Source: Humulus lupulus (Eukaryota; Streptophyta; Magnoliopsida; Rosales; Cannabaceae). Taken from it: 64,000 nucleotides of DNA. The notes beneath the pieces were generated by a model. The model was given only the letters and a program-made list of their open reading frames with translations. It was not told where the DNA came from and ran no database searches. Of this stretch, positions 1-9,934 are shown in pieces (position 1 is the stretch's first letter; each line of letters opens with the position of its first letter). The stretch is from positions 98,481,868 to 98,545,867 of the forward strand of contig NC_084797.1 in NCBI RefSeq assembly GCF_963169125.1. The letters are read 5' to 3'. The position numbers and the translations under genes were made by a program.

Positions 1-481
1 TTTCTTGAACATAAATGTCTGCGTATTGTTCTGCTGTATAGGAAGTCTTGACAGGCAGAAAATGAGCTAACTTGGTTAATCTATCTATTACTACCCAAGC
101 CAAGTCGTGCTGCTTATTTGTTCGTGGAAGTCCTGTCACAAAATCCATGGCTATATCGTCCCATTTTCATTTTGGAATGCTAAGCGATTGTAATATGCCT
201 ACAGGCCGCTGATGTTCTGCTTTTACTTGCTGGCATACCAAACATTTAGACACGTACTCTGCTATATCCTTTTTCATTCCTGGCCACCAATACATTGCCT
301 TAAGATCGTGAGTCATCTTGGTCGACCCTGGGAGAGCTAAGTATGGGGTATTGTGTGCTTCTTCTAAAATCTTCATCTTAATCCCTTGATTATTTGGCAC
401 GCATACCCAATCCTTATATCTTAATAATCCCTGACTTGATATTGAGAAATCTGTGGCCTTCCCTTCTCTAACAGCATCCAT
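1..481 (-). pseudogene. TEK1 integrase, N-terminal and start of core (partial)
   Basis: The minus-strand frame carries the HHCC zinc-binding module (HNTPYLALPGSTKMTHDL, then a WWPGMKKD segment and CLVCQQVK). The beginning of the catalytic core follows (WKWDDIAMDFVTGLPR, then VVIDRLTKLAHFLP, which includes the first core Asp). The rest of the core and the chromodomain lie left of the window. Integrase would insert element cDNA into the chromosome. A stop or frame change near 167 separates the zinc module from the core, so it is broken here. Confidence 0.85.
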
Positions 482-682
482 ATGTGCTCTAACGTGTCAT
501 CATGCCCTGACACGTGTCATCATGCTCTAACGTGTCATCATGGAATCGCTAAGAAATATGTGCTCTAACTTGTCATCATACCCGATCCTTATATCTTAAT
601 AACCCCTGACTTGATATTGAGAAATCTGTGGCCTTCCCTTCTCTAACTGCATCCATATGTGCTCTAACGTGTCATCATGCCC
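410..682. repeat. 98-bp direct duplication with spacer minisatellite
   Basis: Bases 410-507 recur at 585-682 with about two mismatches, an offset of 175 bp. The spacer contains further copies of a unit resembling CTCTAACGTGTCATCATG (near 487, 523, 562 and 662). The duplication lies in the RNase H to integrase linker of TEK1 and duplicates the HDDTLEHIW coding segment. It looks like local slippage or unequal exchange after or during transposition. Confidence 0.85.
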
Positions 683-1356
683 TTGCCCAATCAGTATTTC
701 TTCTAACAGACTTGACTGGATGGACAAGTTAACCAGTTTACCAATGACTACTTCTATTTCAGCATTGATCAGATCCTGTTGTAGTGGCTTTTCTATTCCA
801 GCTAATGATGCTAGACTTCCATAATTCTTTCTTCTTAGCTCATCAGCAACTACGTTTGCTTTCCTTGGGTGGTATAGAATTTCACAGTCACAATCCTTCA
901 CTAGTTCTAACCACCTGCGCTGCCTCATGTTAAGCTCCTTCTGAGTGAAGAAATACTTTAAGCTTTTGTGGTCCGTATAAATCTCACACTGTTCTCCATA
1001 AAGATGGTGACGCCATATTTTCAACGCAAAGACCACTGCTGCCAACTCCATATCGTGTGTTGGATAGCATTGCTCGTATTCCTTTAGTTTCCTTGAGGCG
1101 TAGGATATCACCTTGTCATTCTGGATCAGCACACAACCCAACCCTTGCTTTGGCGCGTCACAATAAACTACAAACTTGTCATTGGGTGTCGATACACAAA
1201 GTACTGGTGCTGAGCATAGCTTATCCTTTAGCAACTAGAAACTCTCTTCACACTTATCATTCCAGTTGAACCTCTGCTGCTTCCGAGTCAGGTTGGTGAG
1301 CGGAGTGGCTATCTTAGAAAAGCCTTCTACGAACCTCCGATAATAGCCTGCTAGTC
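596..1356 (-). pseudogene. TEK1 RNase H domain
   Basis: The minus frame shows a typical Ty3/gypsy RNase [15 protein letters not shown], then [20 protein letters not shown], then [11 protein letters not shown] and the [17 protein letters not shown] end. Catalytic acids are present at the first Asp (YCDA), Glu (ELAAV) and later Asp (TDHKSL). RNase H removes the RNA strand during cDNA synthesis. A stop at about 1235 and a one-base loss at about 1357-1360 (the SEVRSF segment runs into a stop where a leucine codon is expected) cut it from the reverse transcriptase. Confidence 0.88.
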
Positions 1357-2718
1357 CTAGAAACTTCTTACTTCAGACGCGTTCTTTGGTCTTGGCCAAT
1401 CCTTCACAACCTCCATTTTATATGGGTCTACAACAATTCCGTCCTTGGATACTATGTGGCCGAGAAATGCTACTTGTGAAAGCCAAAATTCGTACTTCTT
1501 GAACTTAGCGTAAAGTTGATGCTCCTTTAGTCGTAACAAGATCAATCTTAAATTTTCCTCATGCTCAACTTTATCCTTTGAGTACACCAAGATATCATCA
1601 ATGAATACCACGACGAATTTATCTAAGTAGTCCTTAAAGATCCTATTCATTAGGTCCATAAATGCGGCTGGAGCGTTGGTAAGACTGAAAGACATGATTA
1701 GAAACTTGTAATGCCCATAACGAGCTCTAAAAGCTTTCTTAGGAATGTCTTCTTCCTGTACCTTGAGTTGATGATACCCAGACCGTAGATCAATATTTGA
1801 GACCACGGTCGCTCCTTGGAATTGATCAAACAAGTCGTCAGTCCGGGGTAGCAGAAACTTGCTCTTAATCGTCACCTTATTCAGCTTGTGGTAATCTATG
1901 CACATCCGCAGACTTCCGTCTTTCTTTTTCACAAATAGAACCGGTGCTCCCCATGGCAAATGGCTCGGTCTAATGAATCCTAAGTCTAAGAGTTCTTGTA
2001 GCTGTGTCTTTAACTCCTTGAGTTCAGTAGGTGCCATCCGATATGGTGCCTTGGAGACAGGCTCGGTGCCCGGTACTAATTCGATTGTGAAGTCAATTTC
2101 CCGAGTCGGCGGCAACCCTGGTAAGTTGTCAGGAAATACTTCTGGAAATTCCTTTACAATATGAACGTCTCTGACCTTTAGTGGTGTTTCCTTGACCACA
2201 TCCGTGACGCTAGCTAAGAATGCTTGACATCCTTTTTCTATCATCTTCTGAGCTTTAAGTGATGAAATAAGCGGTGTGCGTAGACCTGAAACCTTTCCCA
2301 TAAAGCATAGTCTCTGACAGTCAGGAGTTTCGAACATCACTTGCTTACGTTTGTAGTCGATGGTTGCGCCATGCCTTGCTAGCCAATCCATTCCAAGTAT
2401 CACGTCGAAGTCTTTAATCTCGAGTTCTATCAGCTCTCCTTCTAGTTCTATGTCCTCTTTCTTGATCGGTATGCCTCGCACTATCAGTGATGATAGGACT
2501 ACTTCGCCCGAAGGCAACTCGGTTACAAACCTAGTTCTAAATTTTTCACAAGGTTTGTCTAATTTCTCTATCATTCCTAATGAGATATACAAATGAGTGG
2601 CTCCCGAATCAAATAATACATAACATATATTATGGAGGATAGAAACCTGACCTGTAACTACTTTATTGCTAGCGTCAGCTTCTCCTTGGGTTAAGGCAAA
2701 TACCCTGGCACAGACCAT
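1357..2718 (-). pseudogene. TEK1 protease plus reverse transcriptase
   Basis: One open stretch of 453 codons. The aspartic protease active site [13 protein letters not shown] is near residue 37. It is followed by [17 protein letters not shown], the linker ending in APYRMAP, and the polymerase with [14 protein letters not shown] and the catalytic [14 protein letters not shown]. The two Asp of FIDD are intact. The frame is the same as that of gag upstream, as expected for a single gag-pol polyprotein. It ends in a frameshift at the start of the connection region. This is the best-preserved polymerase in the window. Confidence 0.92.
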
Positions 2719-3894
2719 CTTGTCTTCCTTTTTCCCCTCTGGCTTGAGCTGGGGACAGTCTCTCTTCCGGTGTCCTTCCTGACCACAGCTGTAGCATCCC
2801 TTGGTGTTTGCGTGACACTCACCAGGATGTTTCTTTTGGCATTTACCACATTGCGGGTATTCTACATAACCCGGCCTATTACCTCCATTGTTTGTCCGTG
2901 CCCTTTTATCGTTATCAGATTGCTTATTGTCAGGATGCCGTCTCTTCTAAACATTACTATTGTTGCTGGACTGATTGTTGTTGTTGTTGTTCCGACCATT
3001 CTGAGGCTGGCTCTGATGTTTAGGCTCACGCTTACTGGCCTCTTCTTTACTAACATTCGCCTGAAGCCTTTCTACTTCTATTGTCGTTTCTATAACATCA
3101 GCATAAGTAGTATTTCCTGGGTTGGCTAGTTTAACCCCTAATTCAATCTTTGGTCGAAGTCCTCTAACGAACTTGGTCACCCTCAGAAAGTCAGTTGGAA
3201 TCAACTCTTGTGCAAACTTGGCTAATCTATCAAATTGCTGAGCATATTCTGCTACCGTCAAGTTGCCCTACTTCAGACTAGAGAACTCCTCGACTCTTGA
3301 AGCGATGACTACCGAATTGTAGTACTTTTTGTGGAACATCTCCACAAATCTAGTCCATGTCATGGTGGCGACATCGTGAGTCTCCTGAACTAAATCCCAC
3401 CATATTCTAGCATCTTTCTTGAGCAGAGACGAAACGCAGGATATGCGGTCCGCGTTACCGAGGTTCATGTGTATTAGGATCGGCTCCACATTTCTGAGCC
3501 ATTCTTCCGCCTCGAAGGGGTCTATTGTCCTTTCAAAGTTTGGAGCGTGTTGCTTATGAAACCGCTCATAAATTGGCTCCATGTGCTGAGCTAGGTATGG
3601 CGCATAGTTCGCCATTGGCCATCCCCCATATGGACCAACTTGTTGGGGTGTTGGGGCCATTTGTTGAGTCTGTGGTTGCGGCTGAGGCTGAGTCTGTTGT
3701 CGTTGTTGCTGCAGTAATTCCTCAACTTGTTGTCGTAGCCTGGAAATTTCTGCAGTGTTGTCAACCGGCGGCAGCGGTGCATTTCAGTTGGCATTAGCAC
3801 GCACTCCCCTTCTGCGAACTGGAGGGTCTTCATTGCTCTCAGGAGCGGTGTTGGGGACATTGACATTGTTGCGAGTAGATCTTCTGAGCGACAT
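2719..3894 (-). pseudogene. TEK1 gag with two zinc knuckles
   Basis: The ATG at 3894 (MSLRRSTRNN) opens a frame shared with the downstream protease. A Gln/Pro-rich segment precedes the capsid region (APNFERTIDPFEAEEWLRNV, then ARIWWDLVQ). A poly-Asn tract follows, then two Cys-rich knuckles near 2790-2860, the second being [14 protein letters not shown] (CX2CX4HX4C). Gag forms the particle and binds RNA. In-frame stops occur at about 3786, 3268 and 2947; otherwise the frame is continuous. Confidence 0.88.
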
Positions 3895-4881
3895 CTTCAA
3901 TAAAGTTCTAACAGTCGAGAAAAACATGTTAGAACTTACCTTAATAGGCTCTAAAACAAAATCTTAATCTAAGTAAACATAACTCAGACCTATTAATTAT
4001 GATTTCTTATGAAAATAATTATATAAGCCTTGTTTATAATTAGGTCGTGTTTCTAAACTTAGAAAAATAAGCCATCTTTATTATTTTCTAAGTGTGATTC
4101 TAATTATCCTATATGACTTAATTCTCAGGCTCGAAACTCATCGTTGTTCCAAAGTTAACCATACCGAGGGAGGGCTGGGATCAGTAAAATCGTTCACACT
4201 ACTATGGCCCCCTAACTCTCAATATAAAACCCTGGTTCATTGATTTGTATCCACCCTCACTGAACTTATTCATTATTTATTAAATTTATTATTTATTATT
4301 ATTGCAAAATAAAATCAAACTCATACATGTCATCAAAATAACAATGATATTAATTTGGAAAAACAGTTTTCACTAAGTACAATCATAAAGGAAAAATAAT
4401 TAATAAAATACATAAAAAAACTAATCTATTCTAAAAATCGGGATCTTCTACATCAGATCCTTCATCTAGCATGTCATCATCTAACTCTTCATAATCATCA
4501 TTTTCGTGAGCTTCAAAAATTCCTTGGGGAAGATTCGTAAAAATTCTATTCATTTGTTCTTGTGTGAATTGTAATTCCATCTTAGAGAGGTAAACCTAAT
4601 TATGAGAAAATAATATCTCATCGCCACTGGTATTTCATTTTCAACATCTACTGTCTCCCGTATTTCTTCCAAAGCAGCAATTACAAAAGGAAAATCTTTA
4701 AAAAGCCTAATTACTAAAATATATTGTTTTGTAGCTCTCATCATTATTTGCTTAGTCATTTGGAGATGAACTATTTGATTATGAAATAAAAGAAATCTTC
4801 GAGTGATTCTTTCCAATATTCCTACTGTATTTCTTGGTTCTCTAATCCTTTTTAAGGCCTTAATGACTCAGATATCATTAT
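3895..4881 (-). other. TEK1 leader between gag and solo LTR
   Basis: AT-rich untranslated leader of TEK1. It carries the 3' part of a leader reading frame (4550-4876), a small acidic ORF (4431-4580) and, about 45 nt upstream of the gag ATG, a consensus-like splice donor on the minus strand (GTAAGT, complement of bases 3938-3943). I see no other gene in 3950-4430. Confidence 0.6.
4431..4580 (-). CDS. Small acidic leader ORF of TEK1 (49 codons)
   Basis: ATG at 4580, stop at 4431. The product begins MELQFTQEQMNRIFTNLP and ends in a strongly acidic tail (EELDDDMLDEGSDVEDPDF). It overlaps the longer leader frame (4550-4876) by 31 bases in another frame, so it may be the original C-terminus of that frame after a one-base shift. 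I do not recognise a family, and it is not gag. Only one copy is in the window, so conservation cannot be judged. Confidence 0.4.
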   Translation of the reverse strand: MELQFTQEQMNRIFTNLPQGIFEAHENDDYEELDDDMLDEGSDVEDPDF

Positions 4882-6705
4882 TGTTGGGTTTTATTCCCTT
4901 ATAAAACCATGTTGGACATGTAGCATGATTTCATATTATCAATAAAAGTAGTAGAAATCATTTAGTTTGACAACCGTGTTGCTTGCTTATTTTATTACAT
5001 GATTATTGAAATAATACAAACATTTATCAAATCCCGAACATATGGATAGTTACAATTATAGTGACTAGGTCACAGTGGATTATAGTTGTAATTATATGTT
5101 CAAAAGAACGAGTCGTAAGATTAGATCAGTGCATTGGATTTTCACTGATTAGGCAATCTACAATGTGATCTACTTACACATTCAGGGTGTGATGTCTTAT
5201 CCAAGGCATCGACGAAGTAGATAAGATCGGATGTATTTAGTTACATCGGACTAGGACCGATATTGATTATTGATTGATAAATAAGTATCGTTGTTATCAA
5301 ATCTAATCAATGTCACAACATTGACCATATGTTAAGTCGATCTTAATTCTGAGTGATAATATTCTGCTAATTATATTATTTAAATCTTTTGACTTGTTCG
5401 TTACCAGCTTACCCTACGGTCTAGCCCATACTTACATCTTGGAGATTTATTAGTGTAATTGAGTAGGAGTATTATTCATAGATACAAAATCTATAACTTC
5501 TGTATGAGAAGTGAAAAGATGATTTCCTTAATTTCTTTGTTCAAAAGGTTAAATGATTGAGATCTCATTTCTGTGATTAAGTTCACGGAAATATCATTTA
5601 TAAGGAACTTAGTGGGAGTTAAGGATAAAATACTGATGAGGGGTAAAACGGTAATTTGCACCCAGCTCGTTAGTAAGTCATCGATAGAGGATTGACTAAC
5701 TGTAATGGTTATAACAATGGATAACGTATTTATGGTTTGGAAAATACATTCTATGAATTCAAGAGTTCAATTCTAAGTCTATACTAGTGGAGTCACGAGG
5801 AATTAATAAGGTAGTGAAATTATTCGTAAATAAATTCACGGTAACTTGTTGGAGCTTGATTTCATGGATCCATGGTCCCCGCATCACCTTTGAGTAAATC
5901 ATTTAGAATGTCTCAATTAATTGATTTAATTATCAATTAGGATTTTTAAAGTTGACTAGGTCAATTTTGGAAAATTTATATAGATATGAGATTTAGAGAA
6001 TAAAAGAGAATCTTTGGGTAAATTTATTAATATTGATAAATTGGTATCAATATAAATAAATAATATTAAATCAAGTTTCAAATTATAATTAGTTAATTTG
6101 AATAAGGATTTAATTCATTAATTAAAAAATAAAAAAAGTAAAAAGGTTTTGAATTTAGGCCTAGTTGGGATTTAAATTCAAAACAAAGAGATTGGGCCCA
6201 AGTCCATTTATGGCAGCCCAAGGCTTTTATTTTTGTTTATTATTTTTAATTAATTTAAATTTAAATAAATCCCATTAAGTTGCCTATATAAGGAATATGA
6301 TATCTAGGGTTTTCATAAGCAAGTGAGTTTCAGTTGATTGGTAAGTGAAAACCTAGACAGTCTAACCTTTCTTGGCCACTCTATTTTCTTCTTCTCTTCA
6401 AGATCTCTATCTCATGTGTTGAGAACCAGCCCACACTAGTTCTAGGTTGATCAAAGGCTTGGGGAGGAAGACTGTGTTGCTGATCTTGTTCAATCTCTTG
6501 ATAATACTCTGCTACAGAAAGGAATAAAGGGTTAGAGAGATTGAAGGATGGAGTTGTTCCAGTTCTGCTGCGTAATGTAAGTTTTCACTTTACTCTGTAT
6601 TTGTATCAATTTCATAGGAGCATGTTCTAGGAATTTGCATGTTTGTTTGATAATATGTAAATTTCATGAAAATAAATAAAGATCCTGCAATGAGTTTTTC
6701 CAACA
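4882..6705 (+). mobile_element. Solo LTR F (copia-type), 1824 bp
   Basis: The element begins TGTTGGGTTTTATTCCC and ends TTTTTCCAACA. Perfect 5-bp target duplications ATTAT flank it (4877-4881 and 6706-6710). No internal retroelement region is present, so it is a recombination remnant. A TATA-like TATATAAGG is at 6285. It is homologous to the inverted solo LTR G at 54025-55853. It shares blocks (for example a TTGGAGCTTGAT stretch near the centre) with the copia LTRs at 27118 and 42676, so a Ty1/copia origin is likely. Confidence 0.93.
6285..6293 (+). promoter_or_regulatory. TATA box of solo LTR F
   Basis: TATATAAGG precedes a region ending in the LTR's 3' terminus about 410 bp later. The same motif is conserved in the inverted copy G (54451-54460), which supports a promoter role in U3. 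Confidence 0.5.
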
Positions 6706-6710
6706 ATTAT

Positions 6711-6866
6711 ATGATAAAGATCCATCAATTGTTAGCTGAAAACATAAGACTAAAACGTTAGCTAAAACACAGAAACATAATAACTAAAACATAAATACTT
6801 ACATTGGCGGTTGGATTTGGAGCTTGAATGTGTGTATCAAGGAGAATTTCATGTAAATGGACCGTT
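6711..6866 (-). other. TEK1 leader proximal segment with putative intron
   Basis: This is the short stretch between the primer site and the solo LTR. It holds the donor (complement of 6797-6802) and the acceptor (complement of 6736-6738) of the putative 67-nt leader intron. The intron is T-rich on the sense strand, as plant introns usually are. Confidence 0.5.
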
Positions 6867-6878
6867 GCTCTGATACCA
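6867..6878 (-). other. Primer binding site, tRNA-iMet type (TEK1)
   Basis: The minus strand reads TGGTATCAGAGC, complementary to the 3' end of plant initiator-methionine tRNA. It lies two bases from the LTR boundary at 6881. This is where minus-strand cDNA synthesis would start, and it fixes the orientation of TEK1. Confidence 0.95.
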
Positions 6879-7359
6879 ACTGTAATGAACAAACTATTTC
6901 TAAGACTTAGATAATTAAACCTACTAGACATAACTACTACTTTGAAGAGAACATACATCAGAAAAATTCATAAATTTATTGAAAACTTTAAAATAATATT
7001 TGTAATACATAAATGAGCTCATTGTTTTAAAATAAAACATAACTTTAAATGAAATTGTTTACAAAGCTAAATGCAGAAAATACATAAAAACATAATTTTA
7101 AGAGACTAAAGGAAATAATGTCGTCCACGAATCAACACGCAGCCCATCCACTCCATTCATCTCAACACACATGCGAAACTTTCAAGAATCCTTCTGCCTT
7201 TGCATCTATTTTCCTTACATCAAACTAAAAGTAAAGGAGTGAGCCTAATGCCGAGCAAGGAAAACTACTAACAATGTAAAACATATACATAAATTATATC
7301 ATAACCACATATACTATAAACATATGTCATATAATACTACAATGGCCATTATACTACTT

Positions 7360-7473
7360 GGGGCTTGTTAACTAGGCAAGTCATAAGCCCAATAGATTTG
7401 TGGGGCTTGCTAGCCAAGCAAGTCATATGCCCATAAATTATTGGGGCTTGCTAGCTAGACAAGTCATATGCCC
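7360..7473. repeat. Three tandem 31-bp units in TEK1 LTR
   Basis: Units at 7360-7390, 7402-7432 and 7443-7473 share a GGGGCTTG...CAAGTCATATGCCC layout with 10-12 bp spacers. Each unit can fold on itself because GGCTTGCTAGC is followed by a near-complement (CAAGC). They lie in the LTR, not in a coding region. Confidence 0.8.
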
Positions 7474-8186
7474 AAGGTCTATAAACATACTATACATAAT
7501 GTTAACATACAACATAAGATAACATAACATATCATACAAACATACAAGATCTATCCTATTTTCCTTACCAAAACCGGGATATTTGAGAGCAAATGCGGGA
7601 CTTGGAACTCTCTTAAAACCAACAATAAAAATGGTGAGTATTTCTAAAGAGTAAAGAATAATTGTGGAAACTAAACCTTCAAGACGAAACTTACCAAGGA
7701 AGATCTTTAAGTTTCAAGAACCTAATCAAAAACCAATATCAAAAGTTAGGATCTGAATAAAAGGAAGTAAAGAAAAACTAAAGTAGTTTAAAGAACTGGA
7801 CTTAGAGAATAGAAATACCTTAGTTAACCCCATGGATTGGTCTAGATTCAACACCGAAATACACTAATCCTCACTTCCCAAGTATTTTATAAAGATTAAG
7901 AATGACAAAGCTTTTTCCCAACCCAAGTGTTTATCACTCTATGGTAAGTTTCTGATCACAGCTTGAAGAATGAGAGGAAGGGCTGGGTACTAGGTCCTAT
8001 TTATAGAGGTAAGGAGTGAAACTAACCCCATTTTTATTTGAATAAAATAATGATTTTAAAATGAAAAAGAATTGAATTTTCGTCAATCAGAGGTTGAAGA
8101 CTCGGTCAAAACGTTCAAAGGTAGGTCTAAGTAGTTAAGGCATGTTTTTAAAATTAAAAACAAAAAAATAAAAAAAATGTTGCTAA

Positions 8187-8324
8187 GGGCGATATATTGC
8201 CCCTATGTGGCGATATATCGGCTCTGCCCTAGTCCCGAGTCTTCGTTCGTCCGTTCGTGCAATATCAACGTGTTTTCCATATCCTTCGTCAGGCGATATA
8301 TCGGCTCCAAGCTGCGATATATCG
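8187..8324. repeat. Palindrome cluster (CGATATATCG) in TEK1 LTR
   Basis: Four copies occur: an imperfect GGGCGATATATTGCCC at 8187-8202 and perfect CGATATATCG at 8211-8220, 8294-8303 and 8315-8324. They form a local cluster in an otherwise plain AT-rich LTR. Other Tekay LTRs here carry a different palindromic motif cluster. Confidence 0.8.
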
Positions 8325-8820
8325 ACTTATGTAAATATTTTAAACATGTAATTGCACTTTTTCAGCATAATTAAGGTTGGATAACTGCTTTGACTGAGTC
8401 AAAATACGACCCTAAAAGTTTCTGGTAGGTGCTAAGGCTGCTATTTCTTTATTTTATCATTAAAATACTAAATTCCTTAATAATCATGCTTATGACAAGT
8501 GTCATATTCTTATTGGCTCTATCTAAGTTATAATAAATAATACATCTAGGACCAGCAATATTAATCAAACTTTATGTTATACTTAATATTCTTAAACTAT
8601 AGGTTAAACGTATAAAATCCATAATTGTTGCTATGAGTTTCCAACTAAGTCCCGGTTTGAACCAAAATCCACGAAATCTAAAATACTACAACTACTACCA
8701 ACTAACTAACTAAGTAAACATTCTGGGACTCTACACCTTTGAGTTGAGACCACCATCCTTGCAATAACAAAAATCTAATGTGATTGTCTTGAGTTCAGCT
8801 CTCAATGAAAGCACCAAAAT

Positions 8821-8842
8821 GTTGACTGGTTTTTTGGTCAAC
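8821..8842 (-). repeat. 22-nt terminal hairpin of Tat-1 LTR
   Basis: The inverted repeat GTTGAC...GTCAAC lies one base inside the LTR terminus, next to the primer site. The same layout is present in every Tat-type LTR in the window. Confidence 0.75.
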
Positions 8843-9183
8843 TAATGCAGAGTTAAAATAATTAATTAGAGAGCTTTCATTCAGACAATCAATGAACCTT
8901 AAATAAGCTAAGAACCTAATAACTATGAGCAATGAATGATAAAAGACACCGAAAATTATACAGGATCGGCCCCAAGAAATGACAATGACCTACTTCCTCT
9001 TTAATTTGTATTGATCTTTAAGGTTTACACAAGGTGACCAGTGAAAACAGGTACGATTTTAAGTGTAAAAACATTACAAAATGCCAGAAATCACTACTAA
9101 GTGTTCCTAATAGGCTGGTGGGTATATCTAGTGCTGGTCGGTCGGCTAAAAACCTCTTCCCTTCCACAGTGGTAGAAGACTTG

Positions 9184-9191
9184 TATTTATA
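9184..9191 (-). promoter_or_regulatory. TATA box of Tat-1 LTR
   Basis: The minus strand reads GTATAAATAC here. Weaker matching motifs occur at the equivalent place in both Tat-2 LTRs (near 12432 and 23270), consistent with the U3 promoter. Confidence 0.45.
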
Positions 9192-9934
9192 CTGTCCCTA
9201 ATGCCCAGGAACTTGCGCCTGCACCGCAATTGCTGCAAAATATCCCTTCCTTTTCGCGGGTAGTTGCAGTCCTATTCTTTAGGAGTTTGACATAGTTTTC
9301 AGGTGAACTGTTAGGTGTGAGGAGGATGTAGCTGACTTCATCCGACCAAGTATACCGGGTTTTCTGGAGAGCATACCGAGCAGCCTCTTTTCTGGTAAGC
9401 ATACCGCATAACTGCTTTCCTAGTGAGCATACCGCGCAGTAATTTTTATTCATTCGGCAAGTGTGCTCTCTCCATCTTGTTTGACTATTTGATGCCTATG
9501 CCATGTGTCAAGAATTTGATGACATGTGCCCACAAAAGAAGAGAAGGAACTCGACTTCCCGGGGGGACTGTTCTAGTCTTAGGTAAATCGATTCAGAGGC
9601 CTGCAATACGCCCAAAAATTGTGTTTTAGGGTGAATCACCTGTGAGGTATGAAAAACAGACGTATGGGCTGCCGGTAGATCACACCGAGCGCTCTTGGTC
9701 AATCCTTCGAATGAACAAGCAGACCAAGGAAAGTAAAGTGCTTGCTTATAGTCACACCTGTACCTGTCTTTAGCCCCTGCTCAAGCGTCCCCGCCCTTTT
9801 ACCGCTCCGTGGGTGTTTGACTACTCAGAAGAGTTAGACTTGGCTTATACGGGCGGACATGTTGTATGGAGATGATATGATGCCACGTGTCCAACCTTCA
9901 TGCTGTGTCCGCTGTGTATATTTTTGGGATAACA

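Larger units (their letters stand above)
4550..6958 (-). pseudogene. Putative spliced leader frame of TEK1, split by solo LTR
   Basis: A minus-strand frame opens at ATG 6958 (alternative 6931) inside the U5 end of the LTR, crosses the primer site and reaches a GTAAGT donor at 6802. A 67-nt T-rich segment (6736-6802) ends in TTTTCAG. After it the same phase continues at 6735, through the solo LTR insertion, and from 4876 down to the stop at 4550, with a single TGA near 4866. Visible segments include HLHEILLDTHIQAPNP and HNQIVHLQMTKQIMMRATKQ. No family is recognised. Phase agreement across the intron and the insertion supports genuine coding ancestry, perhaps captured from the host. Confidence 0.5.
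1..8735 (-). mobile_element. TEK1: Ty3/gypsy Tekay-type element, left end outside window
   Basis: On the minus strand the order is 5' LTR (6881-8735), primer site (6867-6878), leader, gag, protease, reverse transcriptase, RNase H and integrase, which runs off the window at base 1. The RT and RNase H motifs and the iMet-type primer site fit the Tekay/Del chromovirus lineage. A solo LTR (4882-6705) interrupts the leader. The right edge at 8735 falls in sequence that matches the gag start of a Tat element, so TEK1 inserted into Tat-1. The target duplication cannot be confirmed because the left end is missing. Confidence 0.9.
6881..8735 (-). repeat. TEK1 5' LTR, 1855 bp
   Basis: On the plus strand it begins TGTAATGAAC and ends GGGACTCTACA (a TG...CA pair). 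It abuts the primer site on one side and Tat-1 sequence on the other. It contains three tandem copies of a 31-bp unit (7360-7473) and four CGATATATCG-type palindromes (8187-8324). The sequence is diverged from the other Tekay LTRs in the window, so it is a separate subfamily. Confidence 0.88.
8741..9934 (-). mobile_element. Tat-1: 5' end of a Tat-type element, truncated by TEK1
   Basis: The LTR (8820-9934, 1115 bp) runs TGTTGACTGG to TTTTGGGATAACA on the plus strand. It is followed on the internal side by the same CAATGAAAGCACCAAAA primer-site neighbourhood and gag start (complement of CAT at 8754) seen in Tat-2. The rest of the element lies beyond TEK1, left of the window. Compared with the 778-bp Tat-2 LTRs it has an extra block of roughly 330 bp at about 9530-9865. 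Confidence 0.85.

Noticed and set aside
410..682. Spaced short repeats that superficially resemble a CRISPR array
   Set aside because: The units are irregular, part of a 98-bp duplication in a retrotransposon coding region, and the genome is a plant's.
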